Assembly: GCF_000455485.1 (NCBI RefSeq)
Contig: NZ_CBQR020000166.1
Coordinates: 1-39,981 of the forward strand
DNA: 39,981 nucleotides
Direction: 5' to 3'
Origin: Gorillibacterium massiliense
GTDB taxonomy: Bacteria > Bacillota > Bacilli > Paenibacillales > NBRC-103111
Under the pieces are notes generated by a model that was not told where the DNA came from, did no database searches, and saw nothing but the letters and a program-made list of their open reading frames with translations. Shown one piece after another: positions 22,537-31,441 of the stretch. The first letter of the stretch is position 1. Every line of letters starts with the position of its first letter. The position numbers and the translations under genes were made by a program.

Positions 22537-25500
22537 ATGGACGTTTCGTACCAGAGAAAACGGAACCTCTCCAAACTCGCGAAGCTGGCGCTCATTGCTG
22601 TGCTGATGTTCACCACGGTTGTTCAACTTCTGTTCGCCGATCAGCATAAAGCAAGCGCCGCATCCACCAACCAAACACGTTTTTTGACCTTGTACAATCA
22701 GATTAAAAATTCGTCCAACGGTTACTTTTCCGCAGAGGGCATTCCTTACCATTCCGTTGAAACGCTGATCAGCGAAGCGCCTGATTATGGTCACATGACT
22801 ACATCGGAGGCCTATAGCTATTGGCTGTGGCTGGAAACGATGTATGGCTATTACACCGGAGATTGGACGAAGCTTGAAAAGGCTTGGGACAGCATGGAGA
22901 AATATATCATTCCCGTCAACGAAGGGGATGGTGTTGAAGAGCAGCCGACTATGAGCAAGTATAATCCATCCAGTCCGGCAACGTATGCTCCCGAGCATCC
23001 TTATCCCGATCAGTATCCCGCACAGTTTGGCGGCAAACCGGTGGGAAGTGATCCACTTGACACCGAATTGAAAGCGACCTACGGAAACAACCAGACGTAT
23101 TTGATGCATTGGCTTTTGGATGTAGACAACTGGTATGGCTTCGGCAATACGCTTAATCCGTCCCATACGGCCGCTTATGTGAATACCTTCCAGCGCGGCG
23201 AGCAGGAATCGGTATGGGAAGCCGTCACCCACCCCTCCCAGGATAAATTCACCTTCGGGAAGTCGGGGGAAGGGTTTGTTTCACTGTTCGTCGGCGGCAC
23301 TCCATCCCAGCAGTGGCGTTATACCGATGCGACAGATGCGGACGGGCGTGCCGTACAGGTCATGTATTTGGCGAAGCAGTTGGGATATTCCAACACGACC
23401 TACTTGGATAAAGCAAAAAAGATGGGCGACTACCTTCGCTATGGAATGTACGACAAATATTTTGACAAGATTGGAAGCGCTTCAACAGGATCGCCTACGG
23501 CCGGAAGCGGGAAGAACTCCTCCGATTATTTGATGGGGTGGTATACGGCTTGGGGCGGCGGACTTGGGGCTAACGGCAGTGGTGACTGGGCTTGGAGAAT
23601 CGGGTCCAGCCATGTGCACCAGGCTTACCAAAATCCGTTCATGGCTTATGCACTCGCTAACGATTTGGCGCCGACTTCGCCAACTGCCAAAACCGATTGG
23701 TCCACCTCCCTGCAGAGGGAACTGGAGTTTTATGTATGGCTGCAATCGGCGGAAGGAGCAATCGGCGGCGGCGCCACCAACAGCTGGAACGGCGATTATA
23801 GCGCATATCCGTCAGGAACCCCCACCTTCTATGGTATGGGGTATCAGGAAGCCCCGGTCTACCATGACCCTAACTCCAACACCTGGTTCGGCTTTCAAGC
23901 TTGGCCGATGGAGCGTATAGCGGAGCTTTACTATCTGTTGGTTTCCAAGGGAGATACCACATCCGATACTTTCAAAATGGCTAAACAAGTCATCACCAAG
24001 TGGATTAACTATTCGATGCCTTACGTTTTCGTAAATAAGAAACCGGTTACGGACATTCAAGGATATTTCTTGGATGCTAGCGGCAGCCGCGTTTCCGGAA
24101 CAAGTCCGTCCATTGCGACGACATCCGCATCAGGCGAGTTCTACATTCCTTCCACTATCGAATGGAGCGGAAAACCGGATTCCTGGAACGGATATGCCAG
24201 CGCTACGGGGAATCTGAGTTATCATGTTACGACTAAAGATCCCAGCCAAGATGTGGGCGTACTCGGCAGCTATATTAAAGCGCTTACTTATTTTGCAGCA
24301 GCCACCAAGGCAGAGACGGGAAGCTTTACAACATCCGGCAACACCGCACAAGCTTTGGCAAGCAATCTGCTTGACGTGGCATGGCTGAAAAATGACGGAA
24401 AAGGCATCGTTGCACCGGAAGAGCGCAAGGACTATTACCGATATTTCGATAAAGAAATTTACTTACCGAGCGGCTGGACCGGCACATACGGGCAGGGCAA
24501 TACGATTCCGGGAAGCAGCGGAGTGGCTTCCGATCCTGCCAAGGGCGGAAACGGCGTGTACATCAGTTATACCGATCTCCGTCCGAAAATTTTGCAGGAT
24601 CCGAAGTGGAGTTACTTGAGCAACTTGTACAACACGTCGTTTAATCAAACGACGAAGACTTGGGATAACGGGGTTCCCACCTTTACCTATCATCGGTTCT
24701 GGTCTCAAGTTGATATCGCTACGGCTTATGCCGAATTTGACCGGTTGATCACCGGAGTTGTAGTCTCGGTGCCTTCGGCGCCCACGGGACTTACGGCTAC
24801 GGCAGGCAACGCACAGGTATCGCTAAGCTGGACGGCATCAGCCGGCGCCACGAGCTATAACGTGAAGCGGGCGACGGTAAGCGGCGGCCCATACACGACG
24901 GTAGCAACAGGCGTGACCACGACCAGCTACACGAACACAGGACTGACCAACGGTACGGCGTACTACTACGTGGTGAGTGCGGTGAACAGTGCGGGTGAGA
25001 GCGTGAACTCGACGCAGGTCAGCGCGACGCCGGTGAGCGGAGTTACGGTTCCGGCAGCACCGACGGGGCTTACGGCTACGGCGGGCAATACCCAAGTGGC
25101 GCTGAGTTGGACGGCATCCACCGGCGCGACGAGCTATAACGTGAAGCGGGCCACGACCAGCGGCGGTCCGTACACAACGGTATCTACCGGTGTAACCACG
25201 ACCAGCTACTCAGATACGGGCTTGACCAACGGGACGACGTACTACTACGTGGTTAGTGCAGTGAACAGCGCAGGTGAAAGTGCGAACTCGACGCAAGTCA
25301 GTGCGACACCGGTGAGCGGTGTCACCATACCAGCGGCACCGACGGGGCTCACGGCTACGGCGGGGAACGCTCAAGTGGCGCTGAGTTGGACGGCATCTAC
25401 CGGCGCGACGAGCTATAACGTGAAGCGAGCCACGACCAGCGGCGGTCCGTACACAACGGTATCCACCGGTGTAACCACGACTAGCTATACGGATACGGGC

Positions 25501-26061
25501 CTGACCAACGGGACGACTTACTACTACGTGGTCAGTGCGGTGAATAGTGCGGGTGAAAGCGCGAACTCAACGCAAGTTAGTGCGACACCGACTGCGGGGA
25601 GTACCGGCAATCTCGTCGTCCAGTATAAGCTGAGCAATTCCAACGCTACCGACAACCAGATCTACGCCACCTTCAACATCAAGAACACAGGCACGACCGC
25701 CGTGAACTTGAGCAACCTGAAGCTGCGCTATTACTTCACAAAGGATGGCACCGCAGGCTTGAGCTATTGGTGCGACTACGCGCAAGTCGGCAGCGGCAAC
25801 ATTAGCAATTCTTTCGTGACCATAAGCCCGGCGAAAACCGGTGCCGATACCTACGCCGAGCTGTCTTTTAGCACCGGAGCGGGATCGATTGCAGCGGGCG
25901 GACAGTCTGGCGAAATCCAGATCCGCATCGCCAAGAGCGACTGGTCGAACTTCAACGAAGCCGATGATTATTCCTTCGATGGAACGAAGACCAGCTTCGC
26001 CGACTGGAGCAAAGTGACGCTGTATCAAAGCGGTACCCTCGCATGGGGGATCGAACCTTGA
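22537..26061 (+). CDS. GH48 reducing-end exocellulase with 3 FN3 and CBM3
   Basis: A 1174-residue secreted cellulase. GH48 enzymes are processive cellobiohydrolases acting from the reducing end. ATG 22537 follows AAGGAGGG (22519-22526) and gives a signal peptide ([18 protein letters not shown], cleavage likely near KASAA-ST). The frame is open upstream to TTG 22432, which also has an ideal ribosome binding site, but that would bury the signal peptide 35 residues inside. The catalytic domain spans about 42-740, with the likely acid Glu91 in [14 protein letters not shown] and the conserved [17 protein letters not shown]. Three 93-residue FN3 modules start at 745, 838 and 931, and a CBM3 spans 1024-1174. 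No dockerin is present, so it acts free. GH6 follows 26 bp downstream. Confidence 0.96.
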   Translation: MDVSYQRKRNLSKLAKLALIAVLMFTTVVQLLFADQHKASAASTNQTRFLTLYNQIKNSSNGYFSAEGIPYHSVETLISEAPDYGHMTTSEAYSYWLWLETMYGYYTGDWTKLEKAWDSMEKYIIPVNEGDGVEEQPTMSKYNPSSPATYAPEHPYPDQYPAQFGGKPVGSDPLDTELKATYGNNQTYLMHWLLDVDNWYGFGNTLNPSHTAAYVNTFQRGEQESVWEAVTHPSQDKFTFGKSGEGFVSLFVGGTPSQQWRYTDATDADGRAVQVMYLAKQLGYSNTTYLDKAKKMGDYLRYGMYDKYFDKIGSASTGSPTAGSGKNSSDYLMGWYTAWGGGLGANGSGDWAWRIGSSHVHQAYQNPFMAYALANDLAPTSPTAKTDWSTSLQRELEFYVWLQSAEGAIGGGATNSWNGDYSAYPSGTPTFYGMGYQEAPVYHDPNSNTWFGFQAWPMERIAELYYLLVSKGDTTSDTFKMAKQVITKWINYSMPYVFVNKKPVTDIQGYFLDASGSRVSGTSPSIATTSASGEFYIPSTIEWSGKPDSWNGYASATGNLSYHVTTKDPSQDVGVLGSYIKALTYFAAATKAETGSFTTSGNTAQALASNLLDVAWLKNDGKGIVAPEERKDYYRYFDKEIYLPSGWTGTYGQGNTIPGSSGVASDPAKGGNGVYISYTDLRPKILQDPKWSYLSNLYNTSFNQTTKTWDNGVPTFTYHRFWSQVDIATAYAEFDRLITGVVVSVPSAPTGLTATAGNAQVSLSWTASAGATSYNVKRATVSGGPYTTVATGVTTTSYTNTGLTNGTAYYYVVSAVNSAGESVNSTQVSATPVSGVTVPAAPTGLTATAGNTQVALSWTASTGATSYNVKRATTSGGPYTTVSTGVTTTSYSDTGLTNGTTYYYVVSAVNSAGESANSTQVSATPVSGVTIPAAPTGLTATAGNAQVALSWTASTGATSYNVKRATTSGGPYTTVSTGVTTTSYTDTGLTNGTTYYYVVSAVNSAGESANSTQVSATPTAGSTGNLVVQYKLSNSNATDNQIYATFNIKNTGTTAVNLSNLKLRYYFTKDGTAGLSYWCDYAQVGSGNISNSFVTISPAKTGADTYAELSFSTGAGSIAAGGQSGEIQIRIAKSDWSNFNEADDYSFDGTKTSFADWSKVTLYQSGTLAWGIEP
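24769..25605 (+). repeat. Three tandem 279-bp FN3-coding repeats in the GH48 gene
   Basis: Three direct copies of a 279-bp unit (starts 24769, 25048 and 25327) encode FN3 modules with identical cores such as [18 protein letters not shown] and [17 protein letters not shown] identity is visibly very high, especially between copies two and three. Confidence 0.93.
25606..26058 (+). repeat. CBM3-coding block, copy 1
   Basis: This 453-bp block, encoding [20 protein letters not shown] and the rest of a CBM3, recurs near-identically at 28611-29063, 30934-31386 and 33149-33601. CBM3 binds crystalline cellulose through a flat aromatic face. Confidence 0.9.
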
Positions 26062-26087
26062 GAAACCGACAAAAAGGAGTGAATGGA

Positions 26088-29066
26088 ATGTCCCGTCTTT
26101 CACGGAAGCGCATTTGGATGATGATCATGCTTGCTTCTCTCGTCTTATCCCTGGTCGGCCCATTCGGTGTGCAAACGGGCAAAGCGGCTGAAGCCCATCA
26201 AGATAATCCGTTTTTAGGCGCTACCATGTATGTGAATCCCGATTACGCTACCGAGGTGGATACCTCTATCGCCCAAGTCAGCGATTCCTCTTTGATCGCC
26301 AAAATGCAGACGGTGAAATCGTATCCGACAGCGATTTGGCTCGACCGGATTGCGGCCATCGCCGGCGGCACGGCTAACGGCGGCCGTAAGAGCCTGACGC
26401 AAACCTTGGACGACGTGCTGGCGAAAAAACAAGCAGGCACGCCGATCGTAGTTACGTTCGTCATTTACGATTTGCCCGGACGCGATTGTCACGCGCTGGC
26501 TTCCAACGGGGAGCTGCCTTTGACCGCAGCCGGTCTGCAAACGTACAAAACCAGCTATATCGACCCTATCGCCAGCGCATTCGCCGATCCGAAATACCAG
26601 GATATCCGCATCGCTGCCATCATCGAACCGGACTCGCTGCCGAACCTGGTGACGAACCTCAGCGATTCGCGTTGCGCAGACGCGAACTCCACCAATATTT
26701 ACCGGGATGCCACCCGGTATGCTCTCGACAAGCTGCATGCCGTCTCTAACGTCTACAACTACATGGACATCGGGCACTCTGGATGGCTTGGTTGGGACAG
26801 CAACCGCCAGCCGGCCATCGATCTGTTCACCACCGTTGTCGGCGGGACGACTGCAGGCTTGGCCAGCGTCGACGGATTTATCTCGGACACGGCCAATACA
26901 ACTCCGCTGGAAGAACCGAATTTGCCCGATCCGAACTTGACCATCAACAGCCAACAAATCAAGTCGGCCAGTTATTATGAATGGAATCCTTATTTTGATG
27001 AGGCGGATTTTACCGCAGCCTTGTATACCGGGTTCGTAGCCAAGGGCTGGCCGTCCTCTATCGGCTTCATCATCGATACGTCCCGCAACGGTTGGGGCGG
27101 GGCGGATCGGCCGACTAGCGCCAGCGGAACGACCGTCAATGCTTATGTCGACTCCGGACGCATTGACAAGCGCCTTCATCGGGGGAACTGGTGTAATCCC
27201 AGTGGAGCCGGCATGGGGCAACCGCCACAAGCTGCGCCGACGGGTTATCCGGGTTCGCATCTGGATGCATATCTTTGGGTAAAACCTCCGGGTGAGTCGG
27301 ACGGCTCCAGCTCGGCGATTGCCAACGATGAGGGGAAAGGGTTCGACAGAATGTGCGACCCGACTTACGTAGCGTCCAGCGGCAAGCTGACGGGAGCGCT
27401 GCCCAATGCTCCGGTTTCCGGCCACTGGTTCCATGATCAATTCGTCCAGCTTGTGCAAAATGCTTACCCGGTCATCCCCGGGGGCAGCATCACGGTACCC
27501 GCAGCTCCGACGGGCGTCACGGCCACGGCTGGCAACGCACAGGTAGCTCTGAGCTGGACAGCATCCAGCGGGGCTACGAGCTATAACGTGAAGCGAGCGA
27601 CAAGCAGCGGAGGAACATATACGACGGTAGCCACCGGGGTGACGACCACCAGCTACACGAACACGGGCCTGACCAACGGGACGACGTATTACTATGTGGT
27701 CAGTGCGGTGAACAGCGCGGGTGAAAGCTCTAACTCAACGCAAGTCAGCGCGACACCGGTGAGTGGAGTAACGGTGCCGACAGCACCAACAGGGCTCACG
27801 GCTACGGCGGGCAACGCTCAAGTAGCACTGAGTTGGACCGCATCCAGTGGCGCGACCAGCTATAACGTGAAACAGGCCACGACCAGCGGGGGAACGTATA
27901 CGACGGTAGCGACGGGCGTGACTGCGACGAGTTACACGAATACGGGTCTGACTAACGGGACGACGTACTACTACGTAGTCAGTGCGGTGAACAGTGCGGG
28001 TGAGAGCACCAACTCGACGCAGGTCAGCGCAACGCCGGTGAGCGGAGTCACCGTACCGTCGGCACCAACAGGACTCACGGCTACAGCGGGCAATGCCCAG
28101 GTAGCGTTGAGCTGGACGGCATCCAGCGGTGTGACCAGCTATAACGTGAAACGGGCCACGACCAGCGGGGGAACGTACACGACGGTAGCGACCGGGGTGA
28201 CGACGACCAGTTATACGAACACAGGCCTGACCAATGGGACGGCATACTACTATGTGGTCAGCGCGGTGAACAGTGCGGGGGAAAGTGCCAACTCGACGCA
28301 GGTCAGTGCAACGCCGGTGAGCGGAGTCACCATACCGTCGGCGCCTACGGGACTCACGGCAACGGCGGGTAATGCCCAAATAGCGCTAAGCTGGACCGCA
28401 TCCAGCGGCGCGACCAGCTATAGTGTGAAACGGGCGACAACCAGCGGAGGAACGTATACGACGGTAGCGACGGGCGTGACCGCAACCAGCTACACGGATA
28501 CGGGCCTGACCAACGGGACGACGTACTACTATGTGGTCAGCGCGGTGAACAGTGCGGGCGAGAGCACGAACTCGACGCAAGTCAGTGCGACACCGACGTC
28601 AGGCAGCACCGGCAACCTGGTCGTCCAGTATAAGCTGAACAACTCTAACGCTACCGACAACCAGATCTACGCCACCTTCAACATCAAGAATACAGGCACG
28701 ACTGCCGTCAGCTTGAGCAACCTGAAGCTGCGTTATTATTTCACGAAAGATGGTACCGCAAGCTTGAGCTTCTGGTGCGACTACGCTCAAGTAGGCAGCG
28801 GCAACGTCAGCAACTCCTTCGTGACGGTCAGCCCGGCGAAAACCGGAGCGGATACCTACGCTGAACTCTCCTTTGCTTCCGGCGCAGGGTCCATTGCTGC
28901 AGGCGGACAGAGCGGGGATATTCAAATCCGCATCGCTAAATCCGACTGGTCGAACTTCAACGAAGCCGACGACTATTCCTTCGACGGAACGAAGACTAAC
29001 TATGCCGACTGGAGCAAAGTGACGCTGTATCAAAGCGGTACACTCGTATGGGGCTTGGAGCCTTAA
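26088..29066 (+). CDS. GH6 exocellulase with 4 FN3 and CBM3
   Basis: A 992-residue secreted cellulase. GH6 cellobiohydrolases act from the non-reducing end with inversion. ATG 26088 lies 8 nt after AAAGGAG. The signal peptide is [20 protein letters not shown], ending near GKAAEA. The catalytic domain spans about 40-465: Asp133 in [16 protein letters not shown] and the proposed acid Asp182 in [13 protein letters not shown] match the GH6 active site, with further motifs at [12 protein letters not shown] and [11 protein letters not shown]. Four FN3 modules start at 470, 563, 656 and 749; the CBM3 is 842-992. The start is 26 bp after the GH48 stop, so the two exocellulases are co-transcribed and make a chain-end complementary pair. 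A terminator follows. Confidence 0.96.
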   Translation: MSRLSRKRIWMMIMLASLVLSLVGPFGVQTGKAAEAHQDNPFLGATMYVNPDYATEVDTSIAQVSDSSLIAKMQTVKSYPTAIWLDRIAAIAGGTANGGRKSLTQTLDDVLAKKQAGTPIVVTFVIYDLPGRDCHALASNGELPLTAAGLQTYKTSYIDPIASAFADPKYQDIRIAAIIEPDSLPNLVTNLSDSRCADANSTNIYRDATRYALDKLHAVSNVYNYMDIGHSGWLGWDSNRQPAIDLFTTVVGGTTAGLASVDGFISDTANTTPLEEPNLPDPNLTINSQQIKSASYYEWNPYFDEADFTAALYTGFVAKGWPSSIGFIIDTSRNGWGGADRPTSASGTTVNAYVDSGRIDKRLHRGNWCNPSGAGMGQPPQAAPTGYPGSHLDAYLWVKPPGESDGSSSAIANDEGKGFDRMCDPTYVASSGKLTGALPNAPVSGHWFHDQFVQLVQNAYPVIPGGSITVPAAPTGVTATAGNAQVALSWTASSGATSYNVKRATSSGGTYTTVATGVTTTSYTNTGLTNGTTYYYVVSAVNSAGESSNSTQVSATPVSGVTVPTAPTGLTATAGNAQVALSWTASSGATSYNVKQATTSGGTYTTVATGVTATSYTNTGLTNGTTYYYVVSAVNSAGESTNSTQVSATPVSGVTVPSAPTGLTATAGNAQVALSWTASSGVTSYNVKRATTSGGTYTTVATGVTTTSYTNTGLTNGTAYYYVVSAVNSAGESANSTQVSATPVSGVTIPSAPTGLTATAGNAQIALSWTASSGATSYSVKRATTSGGTYTTVATGVTATSYTDTGLTNGTTYYYVVSAVNSAGESTNSTQVSATPTSGSTGNLVVQYKLNNSNATDNQIYATFNIKNTGTTAVSLSNLKLRYYFTKDGTASLSFWCDYAQVGSGNVSNSFVTVSPAKTGADTYAELSFASGAGSIAAGGQSGDIQIRIAKSDWSNFNEADDYSFDGTKTNYADWSKVTLYQSGTLVWGLEP
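27495..28610 (+). repeat. Four tandem 279-bp FN3-coding repeats in the GH6 gene
   Basis: Direct copies start at 27495, 27774, 28053 and 28332. They differ by scattered point changes, mostly in the [15 protein letters not shown] segment, and are clearly homologous to the FN3 repeats in the other three enzymes. Confidence 0.93.
28611..29063 (+). repeat. CBM3-coding block, copy 2
   Basis: Near-identical to the CBM3 block at 25606-26058; differences are mainly synonymous, with few replacements such as LSFWCDY for LSYWCDY. Confidence 0.9.
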
Positions 29067-29119
29067 TGGTGCTGTAACTTCATGAGGCTGTAACAAGGGC
29101 ATGCGAATTTCATTGGCGG

Positions 29120-29168
29120 CGGGGAGAACGGAGTTTTTGCATTCGACTTTTGTTCTCCCCGTTTTTTT
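29120..29168 (+). terminator. Terminator between the GH6 and mannanase genes
   Basis: CGGGGAGAAC (29120-29129) pairs perfectly with GTTCTCCCCG (29152-29161), with a 22-nt loop and seven T after it. Only 50 bp separate it from the mannanase start and no promoter is visible there, so partial read-through is likely. Confidence 0.85.
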
Positions 29169-29217
29169 CTCTTTTCAAATCTAGCGATCTATCGATAGAA
29201 AGAGGAGGGAATTGATA

Positions 29218-31389
29218 ATGTTCAAGAAAAAAGTAATCGCAGCCGTTCTTTCGGCGGTTCTCATGCTCACCGGCATGTTCACCGTCGTCCCGCCTGTAAG
29301 CACGCAGGCCGCAGGGTCTGCCTTTGTCGGAGTGAGCGGCTCGAAGTTTGTTTTGAACGGCAGCGATTTCTATTTTTCCGGTTCCAATAACTATTATTTT
29401 CACTATGCCTCGCAAACCATGGTTGATGATGTGCTGAACAAAGCGGTCGCGATGAATCTGAAGGTCATGCGCATTTGGGGATTCACTGATGGGACTGCCA
29501 ATGCCGGCGTCAACATGCAGCCCCAAGCTGGCGTGTATGACGAGTCCGGTTTCAAAAAGTTGGACTACGCCATCTACAAAGCGGGCCAACTGGGGATCAA
29601 GCTGGTCATTCCCATGGTTAACAATTGGGACGACTTCGGCGGGATGAACCAGTATGTCAAATGGTTCAATGCCGGAACCCATGACGCTTTTTATACCAAC
29701 AGCTCGATCAAAACCGCCTATAAAAATTACGTTAACTATCTGATCAACCGGACGAACACGTACAACAACGTGAAATACAAGGACGACCCGACGATTATGA
29801 CCTGGGAATTGGCCAACGAGCCCCGCTGCCAGTCGGATACGACGGGGAACACGCTGGTCAACTGGGCGAACGAAATGAGCACGTACGTCAAGTCCCTGGA
29901 CTCCAATCATCTGGTAGCTGTCGGAGATGAAGGCTTTTATAATATCTCCGGCAACTCCGACTGGATGTACGGCGGAGGCGAAGGGGTGGATTGGACGCGC
30001 CTGACCTCCCTGACTAACATCGATTACGGCACGTACCATCTGTATCCGGACGGCTGGAATCGGACAGTCGATTGGGGAACCCAGTGGATCAAGAACCATA
30101 TTGCCGACGGAAAAACGATTGGGAAGCCGACTGTGCTGGAGGAATACGGGATAAAAGACTATTCGTCCGATCAGTCGCTGCGCAACGCGACTTACCAAAC
30201 CTGGCTGGATACGGTTTATACGAACGGAGGAGCGGGAGACCAGTTCTGGATTTTAACGGGCATTCAGGATGACGGTTCCCTTTACCCGGATTACGACGGG
30301 TTCCGGATCACCTACCCCAGCACGACGACTACCGTGATTTCCAATCATGCGCAGCAAATGAATGCTCTCAACGTCACAACGGTACCTGCGGTACCTGCGG
30401 GACTCACGGCCACGGCAGGCAACACCCAGGTGGTGCTTAACTGGACGGCCGCCACCGGCGCGGCCAGCTATAACGTGAAGCGGGCGACGGTAAGCGGCGG
30501 TCCGTATACGACGGTAGCCACTGGTGTCACGACGACTAGTTACACTAATACGGGACTGACTAACGGCACGACGTACTATTACGTAGTCAGCGCGGTGAAC
30601 GGCATTGGCGAGAGCGCAAATTCGACGCAAGTCAGCGCGACGCCGAGCGTGACCATTCCTGCTGCGCCGTCAGGGCTTACGGTAACGGCGGGCAATGCTC
30701 AAGCAACACTGAGCTGGACAGCCTCTAGTGGGGCGACGAGTTATAACGTGAAGCGGGCGACAGTCAGCGGTGGCCCCTACACCACTGTAGCTACTGGTGT
30801 GACAACAAACGCTTATACGAACACGGGATTAACCAACGGCACGATGTACTACTATGTCGTCAGCGCGGTAAACAGCGCCGGTGAGAGCGCGAATTCCACG
30901 CAAGTCAGTGCGACTCCGGTGGCGGTCAACCCGGGCAGCCTCGTCGTGCAGTATAAGCTGAGCAATTCCAACGCCACCGACAATCAGATCTACGCAACCT
31001 TTAACATTAAGAATACAGGCACAACCGCCGTCAGCTTGAACAATCTGAAACTGCGCTATTACTTCACCAAGGACACAAGCTCAAATCTGAATTTCTGGTG
31101 CGACTACGCCCAGGTGGGCAGCGGCAATGTCAGCAATTCCTTCGTGACAGTCAGCCCGGCTAAAACGGGAGCTGATACTTACGCCGAGCTATCATTTGCA
31201 TCCGGTGCGGGTTCCATCGCGGCGGGGGGACAGAGCGGTGAAATCCAGATCCGCATTGCTAAGGCCGACTGGTCAAATTTTATCGAAACTAATGACTACT
31301 CCTTTGACGGGACGAAAACCACCTTCGCCGATTGGAACAAAGTGACGCTCTATCAAAGCGGCGTCCTCGCCTGGGGCTTGGAACCATAA
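29218..31389 (+). CDS. GH5 endo-beta-mannanase with 2 FN3 and CBM3
   Basis: A 723-residue secreted enzyme, probably a beta-mannanase of the GH5_7 type. ATG 29218 lies 8 nt after GAGGAGGG. The signal peptide MFKKKVIAAVLSAVLML ends near STQAA. The catalytic barrel (about 35-380) shows the acid/base Glu201 in TWELANEPRC and the nucleophile Glu309 in VLEEYGIKD. GSNNYYFHYAS, MRIWGFTDG and GTYHLYPDGW are typical of mannanases. FN3 modules start at 389 and 480; the CBM3 is 573-723. It removes galacto- or glucomannan coating cellulose. The sub-family is inferred; other GH5 activities are less likely. Confidence 0.9.
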   Translation: MFKKKVIAAVLSAVLMLTGMFTVVPPVSTQAAGSAFVGVSGSKFVLNGSDFYFSGSNNYYFHYASQTMVDDVLNKAVAMNLKVMRIWGFTDGTANAGVNMQPQAGVYDESGFKKLDYAIYKAGQLGIKLVIPMVNNWDDFGGMNQYVKWFNAGTHDAFYTNSSIKTAYKNYVNYLINRTNTYNNVKYKDDPTIMTWELANEPRCQSDTTGNTLVNWANEMSTYVKSLDSNHLVAVGDEGFYNISGNSDWMYGGGEGVDWTRLTSLTNIDYGTYHLYPDGWNRTVDWGTQWIKNHIADGKTIGKPTVLEEYGIKDYSSDQSLRNATYQTWLDTVYTNGGAGDQFWILTGIQDDGSLYPDYDGFRITYPSTTTTVISNHAQQMNALNVTTVPAVPAGLTATAGNTQVVLNWTAATGAASYNVKRATVSGGPYTTVATGVTTTSYTNTGLTNGTTYYYVVSAVNGIGESANSTQVSATPSVTIPAAPSGLTVTAGNAQATLSWTASSGATSYNVKRATVSGGPYTTVATGVTTNAYTNTGLTNGTMYYYVVSAVNSAGESANSTQVSATPVAVNPGSLVVQYKLSNSNATDNQIYATFNIKNTGTTAVSLNNLKLRYYFTKDTSSNLNFWCDYAQVGSGNVSNSFVTVSPAKTGADTYAELSFASGAGSIAAGGQSGEIQIRIAKADWSNFIETNDYSFDGTKTTFADWNKVTLYQSGVLAWGLEP
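30382..30933 (+). repeat. Two FN3-coding repeats in the mannanase gene
   Basis: Copies start at 30382 and 30655 (91-93 codons each). These are more diverged from the other arrays than those are from each other, with Val/Ala changes and NGIGES in place of NSAGES in the first copy. Confidence 0.9.
30934..31386 (+). repeat. CBM3-coding block, copy 3
   Basis: Homologous to the other CBM3 blocks, with a few replacements such as DTSSNLNFW and NFIETNDYSF. Confidence 0.9.
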
Positions 31390-31441
31390 GCGGATTTCGG
31401 CGTCGACCACTGGTAAACCTCACAAGAAAGAAGGATAATCC

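Noticed and set aside
26214-27458. 414-codon minus-strand frame opposite GH6
   Set aside because: No ribosome binding site and it lies fully antisense to a clear GH6 catalytic domain; it is a GC-biased shadow frame.
27735-28580. Long minus-strand frames opposite the FN3 repeats
   Set aside because: They are repetitive Arg-rich shadows created by the codon pattern of the FN3 repeats on the plus strand.
24769-28610. CRISPR-like regular repetition
   Set aside because: The period is 279 bp and codes for FN3 domains; there are no short repeats with unique spacers.
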